Assembly (NCBI GenBank): GCA_963576475.1
Contig: OY754980.1
Coordinates: 23,783,934-23,847,933, forward strand
Source of the DNA: Molanna angustata
Lineage: Eukaryota > Arthropoda > Insecta > Trichoptera > Molannidae
DNA length: 64,000 nt
Reading direction: 5' to 3'
Every line of letters begins with the position of its first letter. Position 1 is the first letter of the stretch. The position numbers were made by a program, and so were the translations under genes. Shown piece after piece: positions 1 through 11,772 of the stretch. Under the pieces are notes generated by a model. It was not told the origin of the DNA. It saw only the letters and a program-made list of their open reading frames with translations, and did no database searches.

Positions 1-1731
1 AGTATTTTTTTTTCGTGTAAAATTGTTTAATTAAGCACACAATGTTCTTATACACAACGTATTGAAATGCATATTTCTCCATGATTAAATATCTAAAACA
101 TGTGGAAATCGTACCATACCTATGCCTATTTTTTGGAATATTTTTTTATGTAAATTTTATTCAAAATCTCTTACGAATAAATAATATTATTTTCTTCGGC
201 TGGTTCTTTGTATTGAAAGGATCCAATTTTGAAGAAACGGAGCAGAAGTTTCAAGACATTATGTTTATTCAATTTTTCATTTCAATCATAGAAATCAAAA
301 GATTCATCGACGTGAACCTGGGAAATTGGGAAACTTTCATTGCAAAAGTTTTCCTTTCATCGTCTACTTTTGAGAGAACTTGGTTACGGGATCTGGATAC
401 GTCACATCGAACAGTCTTGAAAAACACGTTAAAAATATACTTAATGGTTCTAAACGAAAAAAAATTACGAAAGAAGAGAAATTTAATTAATAACGAATAC
501 ATATAGACATTTTTTTAAAAAACAATCAAATTAACTTTGAGAAAATCAAAACCAGGACTCTTGTTAATAATCTTCAAATGAAAAACAAGTTGATGAGATT
601 TATGATTTCATATGACTCCCATCATCAAATATCTTGGCTAAGATCAGATGGAACCATCCGAAAAGATGTAAGGGGAATCATCGAATTCGGACGACGTGGT
701 AAAGAATTATTATTAAATGCACACTACTTTAAAGATTGAAGAGTTTGATATTTTTTTCCCATAAGTTCCATCATCAGAACTCGATAAAATTTATATGTGT
801 GATCATATCTGAAGTGATCCCTTCCTATCAAAAAAAGAAACATTAAACTCGGATAATGTGGTATAGGATTACGCTGAAGTGAAAATTGGAGAGTTTGACG
901 ACTTTCACTTGGATGCAATTGTCAGATCTGGACCAAACTTACCAATCGGAAACTTACCAATGGTTCCAATCGGAAGGTAACTCCTTTTTAATGAAAAAAA
1001 TACCATTGAATTCTGACAAATTGGTAAAAAATTATCGTTGAACATACATAAAAAAATTCAAGGGATGATGAATTTGAATGCAAAAACATTACATCACTCT
1101 ATTTTTTAAGCATTTATCTGTCGGTGGATTTTTTTTTCTGTCTTACACATTTGCTCTAGAGATACCTAAAGATTCTGATGTTATTGTGTCTTTATACTGA
1201 TTTTACTCTATGAAATAATATCATGTTTCAATTTCGAAACATTTAATTACTTTCAGAACTCTTAAAAAGCATTTGTAATCACAACAATACCACAAAAACA
1301 ACGTTGTTTTGTGTAGAATCATGACCTCTAACTGTACGATCTACTGAAAGGTACTTACATATTTGCTGCCTTCTTACACTATTCAATCTGAGGCCATTAA
1401 TAAAAATACATTTAGCAAGATTGTGCAATAACTTTATTTATGCTATTAAGTCTTTTCAATCTGGACTTCTTAATACGAAAGCTATTCCTAGTTCATTCTC
1501 TGATTTCCCTATATATTTTCATTGCGATTAGTTCAACTACGAAAATACGATTACAACTGTTTTTTTCTTGTTAATTAAATTAATTACCAATTTATGTACC
1601 AAATTAATAAATGGCACCTACATAAGTTTTTAAATTATACGATATCACGCCTTTGTTCAAAATTGGAATAAATTGACAATATTTTGAAAAAAGACACGGG
1701 TAACGACTTCTCGTGGTTTTTAACGAAGCTG
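1..1731. other. Unassigned AT-rich sequence with one 141-codon ORF
   Basis: No gene or known repeat is recognised here. The longest frame is 81-506 on the plus strand (141 codons). Its first third is hydrophobic (phenylalanine, isoleucine, leucine rich) and its end is basic, which is what AT-rich noncoding DNA tends to give. I see no domain, splice pattern or signal supporting translation. The stretch 560-970 has somewhat more even base composition (words such as TCAGATGGAACC and GGACGACGTGG) and could be an old repeat, but I cannot match it to anything else in the window. Confidence 0.4.
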
Positions 1732-1924
1732 GCGACAGTTACACGTAAAGTATTTACTGTGATCCATCAATTCAGTATTTATTGATGGATTAATAAATTA
1801 ATAATTAAATCCATAAATAAATATTGACATCCATCAATACACTAGACTACACGTTCAGTAAGTACCACGATACATCAGTATTTATTGGCGGATCACAGTA
1901 AATACTTTACGTGTAACTTTCGCG
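1732..1924. mobile_element. MITE-like element with 29-bp perfect terminal inverted repeats
   Basis: The arms at 1737-1765 and 1890-1918 are exact reverse complements over 29 bases (outer end AGTTACACGTAAAGTATTTA, inner end CTGTGATCC). The similarity continues weakly outward through GCGA. The roughly 124-base centre is AT-rich and carries a second, direct motif (CAGTATTTATTG) next to each arm. No reading frame is present, so this is a non-autonomous DNA element by structure. I cannot see an unambiguous target-site duplication, so the superfamily is undetermined. Confidence 0.7.
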
Positions 1925-2965
1925 TAACGCTTATTATTTTTCCATCCAGTTTTTTTTTGATAATCTAAGCTACAGTTTATCCAAGTAAATCTTTATGACG
2001 ACCAGCCTCTTATGTATATCTGCAAGAATCGTATTCCTGAATGTTTTTGCCGATCTCCAAGAATGTCTATAAAAATAACACTTTATAAGTGATTCTTATT
2101 AATTCATAAAAAATAACAAACATTATGAATAAAAATTGTTATAATCGTTTTATGATTTCTTGTCAAAATTATTCAACTGCTATTTTTATTTTCACTTGTC
2201 TGCAAATCACTAACAGCAACAAGGAGAGGGTTTTCTTGAAAATATTTAAAATGAGAAAAATAATGAAGAAGGACGCGGTTGGAAGATATGTTGCTGATTC
2301 TTCGTTAAATTTCATTTGTTATGATAATTTCCACATAGTAAATATATTTTTTCAAGTCGAGTGGCTTTGTGATGGAAATAATTTCAAGTAAACGAATTCC
2401 AGTAATATGTGGGAAGGCTGGATGGATCAGCAATTTTGAACCACCTCTTTAAACATCCCACGAAGGTATTCAGTGTTAGAAAAGTGCTCCAAGTAAAATC
2501 TTGTTAAACATTTTATATAGATGGATTATTATGAAAAACAAGATTTAAGGATATCAATATGCAACGAAGAAAATAATTCAAAATTTATAACAGCTACATC
2601 TAAAACTTTATAAAAAATAATAATTTCCTGTGTTGGCATCCTGGTTTAGCTTTCCAGGATTTTATTGAAAATTACCATAAACTTTTAATGAAGTGTAAAA
2701 GATTTCGTATTTTTTTTCATTTTTAATAAACTTTGTATTATTTATACTATTTATTTTTTTGTATTTTGTTATATATAAAAGGAAAAAAACATTTTCCTGC
2801 TTTCTCTTGCTATATTTAAAAAAAAAAGACAAAAGTTGAAGGAGGCCAAGGCTCGTCTTGGCCTGTAGCACCCTCGAAAAAGAAAGAGAAGAATATTTTT
2901 CTATTTTTATTTCGTAAATTTTGTATGATGAAAAATATTTTTGTAAGCTGATGTGTTTATTTTAA
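1925..2965. other. Unassigned AT-rich interval with a short hairpin
   Basis: An 88-codon frame at 2125-2391 (plus) has no recognisable domain and is not supported as a gene. At 2844-2863 there is a 7-bp hairpin, GGCCAAG/CTTGGCC with a 6-base loop, followed by CTGTAGCACC. It resembles the hairpin motifs seen in LINE 3' untranslated regions elsewhere in this window (52.78 kb has CCTGTACC after its own hairpin), so an old LINE end is possible. Confidence 0.3.
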
Positions 2966-3215
2966 AAAATAACAAATAATGAACACTTCCTTGCACCCTG
3001 CGCAAGTGGCGAGTTTATTGCCTTATGGCAATTTCTTCTTACTAACAAGTGTTTGCAGCTCAGAGAAGCAATATTTGTCAGAGAAGCAACAAAGGAGAAA
3101 TTTAAATAAATTTCTCCTCTGCTGAAATTTAAATAAATTTCTCCTTTGCTGGGAATCGAATCCAGGATGCCCGCACAGAAACCGAACGGCTTACCAACTG
3201 TGCCACGGCGGTGGG
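2966..3215 (-). mobile_element. tRNA-derived SINE, family 3 (SINE3), with internal duplication
   Basis: Read on the minus strand, the copy begins with a tRNA-like head (CCGCCGTGGCACAGTTGGTA as pol III A-box region, then GGATTCGATTCCCAGC as B-box region). It is followed by a palindromic GAGAAATTTA/AAATTTCTC block and a tail with the hairpin ATTGCCATAAGGCAAT and CTCGCCACTTGCGC. The palindromic block is duplicated in tandem in this copy (about 27 bases, 3092-3145) but single in the copies at 31.9 and 60.0 kb. The tail closely resembles the 3' end of LINE E at 44.3 kb. It ends toward 2966 in an A-rich run. Confidence 0.85.
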
Positions 3216-3593
3216 CTATTTCATATTTTATGCTCTTTTTTATATGAATGATTTTTTAAACCGTTAATAAATAAATAAAATTAATACATTAAAAAAAAAA
3301 AATATAAATATGTGTATCTTTGTTTGAAAATATATTGGAATCTACATGATTTCTTTGAGTAATTAAAAATATTAAATCAATCAAATATATCAATAATTTA
3401 TGTATTTTCATTATTAACCAATACTCCTATCTTTCCAAGTACTTTGATTTAAGCAGCTGTCTTATTTTACATTGAATTATATGTACTTCGTACAATGATA
3501 TTTTAGTGTTTTTCATGTACCTACTAGTAAATTAATTTTGTATTTTTTGTTAATTAATGGGTTTTTTGTAATTGATATGATTATCCTTTTGAA
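3216..3593. other. Unassigned AT-rich spacer
   Basis: The only content I can see is A/T homopolymer runs and AATAAATAAA-like tracts that may be a decayed retrotransposon tail near 3270-3310. No frame or repeat match is evident. Confidence 0.4.
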
Positions 3594-3705
3594 TAATGCA
3601 TGGAATATTCACTGATCCATTAATAAAGCAATGCAACATTGTTTGTTTTATAAATTGTCGAAACTGTATAACTCTCTATCAACCAATAAATAAATACTCG
3701 AACCA
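3594..3705 (+). mobile_element. 3' end of a LINE J copy
   Basis: This short piece aligns with the last 110 bases of the long LINE J at 13150-13260. Both share TGGA(A/G)T.TTCACTG.TCCA, AAGCAATGCA, and TAACTCTCTAT, followed by an (AATA)n tail. Only 3' untranslated sequence is present, so this is a severely 5'-truncated insertion, the usual outcome of target-primed reverse transcription. It meets another LINE end in the opposite direction immediately downstream. Confidence 0.7.
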
Positions 3706-3711
3706 GATCTT

Positions 3712-3990
3712 TCTCATCATTAAAAGTCTCAATCCTGCGGATTGGTTTGCAGAAGAAGTCTACATCTCGCTTTCCACTTCTCTCTATCCTCTGCAGCCCT
3801 CTTCAGCTCAACATATGTGGCGCAGTTCATGTCCTCACACACCTGGGCCAAATACTCCCGTCGGGGGCGCACCCTGTGGTTTGTCTCCTCAACCATTCCC
3901 TCCATTAGGTCATGTAGGAGACCCTCGTGGCGCAAGATGTGGCCACTCCAGGGAGCACGTCTCTCGGAGATGGTTTTTTATATTACTATA
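3712..3990 (-). mobile_element. LINE G: C-terminal fragment of an RTE-like retrotransposon
   Basis: The minus-strand frame reads GHILRHEGLLHDLMEG, then RPRREYLAQVCEDMNC, then AAEDREKWKARCRLLL, and a stop at about 3729. This matches the general form of LINE C-termini: a W.GH..R block, a GRPR-like block, then EDR..W. Only about 85 codons remain and the reverse transcriptase is gone. The composition is clearly GC-richer than the flanks, which marks the boundaries. A 178-codon plus-strand frame across 3596-4132 is an artefact of this piece plus its neighbour. Confidence 0.75.
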
Positions 3991-4680
3991 CTTTAAGAAA
4001 TACAATAATAGGTTGTCAATAGATAGAAGAAACAAAACAGTCAGGAAACTGAAAAATAATAATATATTCCTTTCAGATAACTCTCTTAAGTCTAGTTCAA
4101 ACATCTCAAACGCAATAGTTTTTCATGTGTAAATATCTCAAATAAGACATAAACTATACCTACACGAACCTTTGTATGTGTTTGACGCGATTCGATATCA
4201 AGAGAATATATTAAAATGATTATTATTATAATAATATATAATAGTCTCGAGTCTTTACAAATTATTGTCACCCGCAAAGTGCTACAAGGATTCCCGTTAA
4301 TTGTACAGGTACCCACCGCCGCTGTCGAACAATAAAATGATAAAACAAAGACTTGTGTGTGTACACTTTTGTGTGTACGTACACAAGTACAAACTTACTA
4401 CGTACGTACTAATCTACGTTAAAAGTAAATCCTTTCCGTCGAAACAAAACCGACACGATTAGGTAAACAGTGTAATTTGTGTAAAATACCTAGGCGCGAG
4501 TTTACACGAATAGTTCAGCAGAACGTACATAATATATCTAATAGGTATATGCTTACACATGCTTATATGTATATCAATACTTACTGCCTCAACACATATA
4601 CCTAAGTACACACCCTCAACAAGACGTTAAGGATTTTCTGTTATACAAAGTCATCTCAAAAGGATAATTAATTTCACATA
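3991..4680. other. Unassigned spacer with a GTAC-rich palindrome
   Basis: Around 4364-4385 there is a short palindromic tract, TTGTGTGTACGTACACAA, inside a run of GTGT/ACAC words. No coding signal is present. The GTAC/TACGTA words recur through 4390-4420 and look like simple-sequence expansion. Confidence 0.3.
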
Positions 4681-5239
4681 TTTTTTACTCCTCACTAACC
4701 CAAGGGGATATAGTGGCGAGTTATGCATTCGCAATTTTTAAGGCTATTTTTTTATTGCAGATTATCAACTAGTACCATACTGAGATTGTATTCTGAAATT
4801 TTCATCACAATGTATATGTGTGTGTGATGTGTTCTATGTGCTATGTACGGCGTGTTTATTATACTTTATCGTTTATAGACTAAAGTACTCATTCGATTAT
4901 TTTGAAGTTTCGCGATTTTGTACATCTTATACTCGCTTAGACCCCATTAGATTTTGAAGGGTATCTGAATAGTGCTTCTCAATTTTTTTAACTGTCAAAT
5001 ATTTCAACGTAACTCAAGCTCTGGAATTGTGTTATTTTTACTTTCAATTCGGTAAGAAGACACATCACTTTCAAAAAATAGATTTGAAGAATTATCATGT
5101 TTTTAAAATAAAATATTTAATTCAAAAATAATTTAACAATTTCATTTTATGAAAATACTGAATATTTTCCATACAAAAATTGAATACTTTGTGGAGTGAC
5201 TTGCTAGTGAGGAGTTTAGCGTTGGCCACAACCCACTCG
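4681..5239 (+). repeat. Interspersed repeat R1, copy 1
   Basis: This about 560-base block is shared with 35367-35905 in the same orientation. Shared landmarks are ACTCCTCACTAA at the left, GCTATGTACGGCGTGTTTAT, TCTGAATAGTGCTTCTCAA, TTAACTGTCAAATATTTCA, and GTTTAGCGTTGGCCACAACC at the right. ACTCCTCACTA near the left end is the reverse complement of TAGTGAGGAGT near the right end, so the ends are inverted like those of a DNA element. No frame of useful length is present. The class is unknown. Confidence 0.75.
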
Positions 5240-5580
5240 TTTATTGATGAAAACGACAAATTCTTAACGAAGAATATCTTTTAAAGGAAATATTGTTTCA
5301 TTCACCCCCAATAAAAGGAAAAAAAATAAAAAAATGATTTCATATTTTCCGCAAAAACACTACAATTTCTAGCCACGGCCCAAATACATCATAATACGAT
5401 GTTAAAGAATAAATTAACAATCATCGTAGAAAAACAAAAACAAATTAATACTGGGATCATCAAAACGTCAGTATTCGGGATGAACACGAATCTGCGTTTT
5501 TTGCGCGTAATATTATTTTACAAATGTTTACATTATAAAAATTATTAATGAAAAAAATTTCTTAATACATAATGATCAGT
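5240..5580. other. Unassigned spacer
   Basis: No frame, repeat match or hairpin was recognised. The sequence is AT-rich with a short GC-richer word at 5468-5515. Confidence 0.4.
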
Positions 5581-5828
5581 GTTATTTTTTTATTATTCTA
5601 TTATTTTTAAACTCTCTTTTCATTTTTTTTTCTCTTTATAATTTTTTTTTTATATTTCTTACTCTTTTATGTTATTTTTTATCAATTCATTTCTCACTTA
5701 ATTAGTACTGTACCAATTTAACTAAGAGACTTCACGTTGTTCGGGTTGGTTGGAAGAAATTGCCTTATGGCAAAAAACCTGCCTTTGTACACATGTACAT
5801 AAATTATATAAATAAATAAATAAATATA
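5581..5828 (+). mobile_element. LINE 3' tail sharing the SINE3/LINE E hairpin
   Basis: The supported part is 5745-5828: GGTTGGTTGGAAGAAATTGC followed by CTTATGGCAAAAAACCTGCC and an (AAAT)n tail. It matches the 3' end of LINE E (44325-44410, reverse strand) and the tail of SINE3. The T-rich sequence from 5581 is typical of the 3' untranslated regions in this window. No coding sequence remains. Confidence 0.6.
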
Positions 5829-6654
5829 ATATATAGAGAGCGTGACTGCTGCAAACGTACCTATTTTTCAATTTGAATTTGCACCATTTCTACAAAACGA
5901 ATCATTTTGAAAAAAATTACCTTGTTATTTAGGATATTAATAAAGAAAAATATACCTTAACTCTTTAATTATGTTCTGTATATATTCTTTTAGGAAATTA
6001 ATAAGCATACCCAGATTTTTGAAATTTATCTTAAATTCCTAAAAAACTAGAATTAAAGAAGATAAAAATATCTAGAAAAATATGATATGACGTTGCATTA
6101 ATGCATCAGGTTAAGTTAATAAACCAAAATAACTTTTATTTCGCAATGGCGCTGAATGGAAAATAAACGTTGGCAGCTGTCCCCCCCTTAATTCCAATCC
6201 ATATATTTACTATCCTTATTCAATTTAAAATATTTCCATTAATATTCGATAAATGTTAACCTACCCTATTTTAAACTATCCTATTTTAAACAAACTTTTG
6301 GATTTACGCATCCTCTGGGTGTCTTCGATATATAGCATATCCTACCTCACCACTTCTTTCCATCTGCTCTTTGGTATCTCTCTGGATCTTCTAGTTCTGC
6401 TGTTAAATTAATGTCATTACAATGCGTACCTACTTCATTTTAAAAACTAAAATTAATGAAGTAATCATCAAAAGCCAGTTTTTTACAAACCGCATATTTA
6501 CGATATGATCTCAAATATTTTATAAAAACAAGACTTATATTAAACCAACAAAGGTGCCAGCAGCAGCAGATAATTTGAGTACTCAAATCTGATATAATAC
6601 GTACTGGTTTTTTTAATTCTCTTTCTATTATTTTTAATTTTTTATAGGTTATAT
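5829..6654. other. Unassigned AT-rich interval
   Basis: Nothing definite is recognised. A GC-richer stretch at 6300-6410 reads on the minus strand as a basic, arginine-rich frame reminiscent of a LINE C-terminus, but it is too short to assign. Confidence 0.3.
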
Positions 6655-6800
6655 AGTATGTTCTTTCTGTGTTGTATGATGTCCCAAGGCATTGCTGAAA
6701 ATCAGCAGCACTCCAGGGAAACCTGGTAGTGTGTAGCTGAGCAATACCATTTTTGCTGTCTATTATTGTTCAGAAATATATATTTTAAAATAAAAGTGAC
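6655..6800 (+). mobile_element. Probable LINE 3' untranslated end
   Basis: The segment contains the hairpin-prone GCTGAAAATCAGC, then ACTCCAGGGAAACCTGG (inverted CCAGG/CCTGG), CTGAGCAATACC, and an A-rich tail near 6780-6800. A similar order (CTGAAAATCAGC, then ATTGCTGAGCATGGTA) occurs at 37277-37312. Stem-loops before an A-rich tail are common in LINE 3' ends. No protein remnant is visible, so the assignment rests on these motifs. Confidence 0.4.
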
Positions 6801-7234
6801 TTCAAATAACCTTTTTCATTATTATTATTACTCATCGTGAATCAACACTCCATACCTACATACATATACAACAAATATGTTATACGTGTACCTACATACA
6901 ATATATCGGGTATGTTGAGTAGATACCCATATGATGTTGATTGTTCTTCAACGCACTTCTATTGCCCTGGTTATAACCTCCCTACACCCATAAGTATGCG
7001 TTGTTTAATATATTACGGTCGTCGTGTATTGTTATAGAGACTGAAAATATGGTTTTTGTAAACAAAATAGACAAATGTATGAAATATGTTATTTAGAAAC
7101 TCGGAATATCCACGTTAATTGAATTGTGAAGGATGGTAGAAAAAAACTTCCATCTTTACCCTGAAAAAAAATATGCATAGGCACTGAATTGTGTTAATAC
7201 AAAACATACTCTATTTTAATTAAATTATATACTT
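6801..7234. other. Unassigned spacer
   Basis: A 66-codon frame at 6837-7037 has no recognisable features. No repeat match was found in the window. Confidence 0.4.
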
Positions 7235-7422
7235 TTTGTCAAATTTTTAACATCTCAATAGAGACGAAGTTGGAATATTGTTGGAGAACCAGGAACACAA
7301 GGCACGTACAGAGCTTACGACCTGTCATCAACTGGTTCACGTGATGACTTTTTGCCATTGCGCAACGTTCACCGATTATGCCTTCTTATTGTGTTCCCTT
7401 ATCAAAGCAAATTTTAAAAGTT
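7235..7422 (+). repeat. Interspersed repeat R3, copy 1
   Basis: The block CATCTCAATAGAGACGAAGT, GGAGAACCAGGAAC, GCTTACGACCTGTCATCA, GCGCAACGTTCACC and TTATGCCTTCTTATTG recurs at 41395-41600 (plus) and at 42106-42395 and 43025-43225 (minus). A fragment lies near 47000. It is about 190 bases here. One frame through the core is partly open (for example EL/LSSAGL.DHFMRLRNV in the other copies) but no copy encodes a protein. The class is unknown. Confidence 0.7.
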
Positions 7423-8835
7423 TTATATATTTTAATAATTAAAAAATGATCGTTTGAAAATAAGATGAAAAATACAATCGCCATCTATTAGGTAAAGAAG
7501 AAACCTTTTTGAAACGCCAACTAATGAGAAATTGTTTTTTGTAAACAATAAGAGCAACAGTCATTTATACATGAAGTTACAATGTTCTCGCACAGATGTC
7601 ACCCCTGGACTAAGCACCCAACTTAACAATATTCGATTCAAATTTTATACATTAAGTATAATAATTACAATCTTTAAAACAGACAAAATGATATGAATAT
7701 GATAATACGTATAATTTTGTTAAGTGTTTGGAACTATGTACACAGTGTACTTTCAATAATGAATCGACCAAAATTATTGCATAATTTCGTCTAGGTAATT
7801 AATATATTTTGACTATACTACACGTATTGGTAGTTCTGTAAAGAACAAAACTCGAACATATATTATTGACTACAAATAAAGAACATACATACCATCAAAA
7901 TGGGAATCAAATCTTATCTAACTGGCAGTTGGCTAACCTGTCAGTGTAAAACATGGATCTACCTTATACAATAATATTTTTTTACTATACAGCAGTTTTG
8001 CATGAAGGTACATTGCTAAAATGAAAATTCAAATCCGCTTCAAATTTTGTCGGACGAATATTTTTTTTTTGTAAAATGTCAGATACAAACTGCCTAAAAT
8101 GTTTGGATTTCAATTCCGATCTTTTCGTGGCGTGGCCCGGAGTTGGCGTGATATTTCCATAGCCATTGTCAGTTCCTGTTAATTTTACAAATTAAAACAC
8201 TCGGGAATACACTCGCACGTACTTGAATTAAACCATTTTATGTTTACCCTGTTCTGTTCCTCACTTGAATTTGGTGAAAATAATTCCTTTTCCACCCACC
8301 TACTCTTCCTTAACTTCCTCATTTCTAGCTCTCTTCTCTCTGCACTCAATTTGCCTTTCGAAAACACTTCACCGATGTAGCTTCAGTTTAATGTAAATTA
8401 CCTCAAAAGTCACAACTTCAAATTGATTGTCTAACAGTCATTATTATTCCTGTAAATATTTAATGACTTTAATTAAATTTATATTCGGCACCATTATTTA
8501 TTTGCAAAAGTGGGTAGGTTTATATGTATTTTGTGGAGTTTTTATTTTTAATGAAGATTTTCAAATATTGAACCACGGTAGAATCCCAATTTGATCACTT
8601 TTTTATTTATAAACATGGATCAAGAGTTGAACCGTGATTCAACTCAAATATAAAATAAAAACCGTAAAATTAATCCCGGCGACAGGAATTGTTTAATACT
8701 GGTTCAACTTGACATTTCACATTTTTGAAGTAGATATGATCTGTTTGATGTTTGACGTTCAATTCAAACAAAATTATTGAATGCCAACAAGTGCAATAGT
8801 TTGACAGAACTATTCACAATAGAACTATATACCCA
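7423..8835. other. Unassigned AT-rich interval
   Basis: About 1.4 kb without an assignable gene or repeat. The 60-codon minus-strand frame at 8185-8367 is charged at one end, but I recognise no domain. The only GC-richer word is around 8125-8165. Confidence 0.4.
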
Positions 8836-9345
8836 CGTTCGCATGCCATGTCCTGGTCAGCCTCTAGCATTCTCCATCTGTCCAGGTTTACTTTGCACCT
8901 TCCTACACCCGTCCCGTGCCTATTGGGGGATTTCCAGGAAGCGTGGTCGGTGACCCGTTGGAAGTACCTCTGTTGGTTCATGGAAGTTTTCACTTCCTAA
9001 CTGTTCCTTCCACAGCTCAACTCTTCTCTTTTCGCCGGTTGAGGTTAGTGCGATTGTATTCCTGAGAAAACTGTTTCTAGACTTGACTTTTGTGGGCGGG
9101 AGGATATGACCATAAAGCGGATGTCGAGAGTCATTCTGCTGTCTCATCTTTTCCTCTTCAGAAGTTACGGCTCTTCTTATATTTTGTGGTGGTGCAATTC
9201 CAGTTAGTAATTGGATTTTTTCTACAGAAGAAGGTAAAAGGCATCCCGTAATGAGTATGTTGGTTTCGTTCAAAGCAACATCTACTTTTCTAGCAAGGGA
9301 AGATTGGAACCAGAGTGGAGCAAAGTGCAAGCCCTTAAGTTCTTA
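8836..9345 (-). mobile_element. Jockey/R1-like LINE, C-terminal part
   Basis: On the minus strand the frame 9330-8920 reads FAPLWFQSSLARKVDVALNE, then TNILITGCL, LLTGIAPPQNIRRAV, and RHPLYGHILPP. This is the pattern of the region after the reverse transcriptase in jockey- and R1-like LINEs, where the thumb ends and a P...I/LLAGI.PP.IRR segment follows. A second frame at about 8935-8836 continues with NRHGTGVGRCKVNLDRW and MACERG, the expected next block (SGHGR...W....CECG). A frameshift therefore lies near 8945. The element is 5'-truncated and dead. It is GC-richer than its surroundings. Confidence 0.8.
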
Positions 9346-10550
9346 ACACAGATGTTTGTGATCCCCACTTTGTTCCGATTTGATGATTTATTGAAATTAC
9401 TAATTGCGAAGTAATTGTGTGTTTTTTTTAATGAAAATACCTGCGTTTGATTGAAATATTGAGCAGACAATATTGTAGACTTTTTGGAATGAAACTTAAA
9501 ATTTGATTCTTCTCTATTAAGAAGCTTGTTTTGAATTGGAATGGTTTTGGAAAAAAAATATTGTATAATTGAGTTTCTTCTTTAAATTTTTAGTTTTAAA
9601 TATTTATCTTGGCGATAACGTCGATCGTAATAAGCTTGTGAATTTAATTGTTTAGTGACCTTTAACGAAAGAGTTTCATATTAAAAACCTCCCACGAGTT
9701 TACAACAAATATTTTTTTTGTAATTATATAAAGTTATAACGGATGCCTATACTAATAAATGCTTAACTTTAGTATTTATAAAGTCATAACTTTAGTATTT
9801 ATAAAGTCATAATAGGTAATTACCTAATTACTTATCGATCAAAGTTAATATAGCAGTTAGCAATAACAAACATGGCCTAATGGAGTGTACCTACCTATAA
9901 TATGTAAATACTGGAAATACAATTAATTAATTATTGCTATTGTAATTATGTATAGATACCTAGGAGAAACTCATATCCTATATCTACTTCTGAATAATTT
10001 TGTACATATATCATTTGAATTCATTACATATTTAAAGGATCGTCGAATTTTCTTTACCTATAGGTACAGTATGCCATTGTGTCCCATCCAGTCTGTTTAA
10101 ACAGGCTCCTTTTGGACATTATGAATCGATGAAACCTCTTTCTTTTAGTTATATTCTTTTGAAATATAGGCTGTAAGTTATTAGAGACGGTGTATATAGA
10201 TCGTATGGACACAGAAGAGAACGAACTCGAAGATATTTTTTTTTCTCTTAAAAATCTGACTTAATCGCTTTATAATAGGTAGTCATTGTATATTCGTTTC
10301 AGGATTAATGATTTATTTATGTTCATCAATCAAGCGAATAATCATGGTTTTTTTGTCAAAAAGGTTCTTGTAAATAAAAGAAGCAACATGTAGCCTCAAT
10401 TGAATTAATTCGATAGAACAATGCAAGGTCTCTTACGAGATGACACCAAAAAAGAGTGATTTGGTTAAAATTAAATACCTGAACACAGAATCGAGAAAAA
10501 GAAGGACAGGATTAAACGAAGCATAAGAAATATAGTTCAATACCTAATAT
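9346..10550. other. Unassigned interval with a 23-bp tandem duplication
   Basis: The unit AACTTTAGTATTTATAAAGT plus CAT occurs twice, at 9765-9787 and 9788-9810, without visible differences, so it is recent. The rest is AT-rich and shows no gene or repeat that I can assign. Confidence 0.5.
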
Positions 10551-10745
10551 GGCCTTCATGGCTAAGTTGGTTAGATATCTAACTGCTGAGCCAAAAGTCC
10601 CAGGTTCGAATTCTCGTGGAGATACAGTTTTTAATTGTGTTTTCAGTCCCAGAATGTGGCAAATTGTTATTGACTGCGTGTTAAGTTAATATATGAAAGA
10701 GTACCTGTAAGTTTCATGAGAAGGAATACAAAATAAAATAAAATA
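10551..10745 (+). mobile_element. SINE1 copy with a 3' body deletion
   Basis: The tRNA-like head GGCCTTCATGGCTAAGTTGG (A box) and GTCCCAGGTTCGAATTC (B box) lead into CACAG-like ATACAGTTTTTAATTGTGTT, TTTTCAGTC, and AGAATGTGGCAA, ending in AAATAAAATAAAATAAAA. Compared with 37899-38125, about 30 bases between TCAGTC and CCAGAATGTGG are missing. The anticodon arm does not pair properly, so this is a SINE and not a tRNA gene. Confidence 0.85.
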
Positions 10746-11664
10746 AAAGAAAAAAACAACAAAATATTATTCTTAACAATCACGATTATAACTCATAAAT
10801 TCTGCATATTTTATAAAATAGTTAAATTAGTAATTATTCATTTTATTTGTTTTTTTAATATTATTTTTAAGGAAGTTGGTAATTGTAACAAGCGTTCATT
10901 TTTCGTATAATTAAAAAGAAAAAGAATAATAATACATAATTTCCTTATAAACAAACATCTCCATGATTCTCACGGAAACCATGTCTATACATTCCGTTGT
11001 ATAATAGAATATACTAAATTAGATGAAATAAGAAACTCACACTTTTCTTCGACACCTGAACCCCTTACCTAAATAAAAAAACGCAATATATTATATTTCC
11101 TCCGTTATTATTTTCACCCCTACGTTAATAATAAATTCCTGTTCGCCTTCTTTATTAATGGCTACAACAGGTCTTTACCCTTTTGAATACAATAGATGAT
11201 TAATTAGACTCTGAAATGATTAAATTATAGGTACAATGGTGCATTTGTTGAATAATAGAGATTATGTTTAATGCGAGTTTGGGGCTCGCCTATTATTTAG
11301 ACTGATAATGTAAATGAATCAGTGTCTAATCAACACCACGCTCCCTACACCACGTATTTCAATAGTTTATTGCACCGCATCTGATCGCAGGTGAAATTCA
11401 GGGTTATACAAATGTGAGGGGTTTCGAATTCTGCAAATGTGGCAAAACATTGAACAGTATTTTTTTATGTTTCGATATTAAAATTCTTCGAATTCTTTTT
11501 CTTCCTTTTTCTTCGGTTTTGAATCTTTTTCCCTATCGACCCCATCTTACATTATCCTAAAATTTGCACAGCCTTCGGATGTCTGTGTTCTTCGAATTAA
11601 AAAGGTACAAATTAGTAAATTAGGAAATAAATCGACTATGTCAAACTCTAACACTCATACACCT
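10746..11664. other. Unassigned AT-rich interval
   Basis: No gene, frame or repeat match is recognised in this 0.9 kb. Confidence 0.4.
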
Positions 11665-11772
11665 ACAATGACATTCCGCACTCTGTCCATCATGGTCACG
11701 TTCTCCGCCCATCTCAGCATTCTTACTTCAGCTCTTTGATTGCTCTGTTGGTAGCTCTTCTTCAGAGTCCAA
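11665..11772 (-). mobile_element. LINE H: short C-terminal fragment
   Basis: The minus strand encodes SNQRAEVRMLRWAENVTMMD followed by RVRNV. This fits the (V/A)AEMRMLRW....T..DR.RN block that follows the reverse transcriptase in RTE-like LINEs of animals. Only about 35 codons remain, and the next element begins at once on the plus strand. It is the only copy of this lineage in the window. Confidence 0.6.

Noticed and set aside
3596..4132. 178-codon plus-strand ORF
   Set aside because: It joins the noncoding 3' end of LINE J with the antisense of a LINE G C-terminus; the real frame is on the minus strand.
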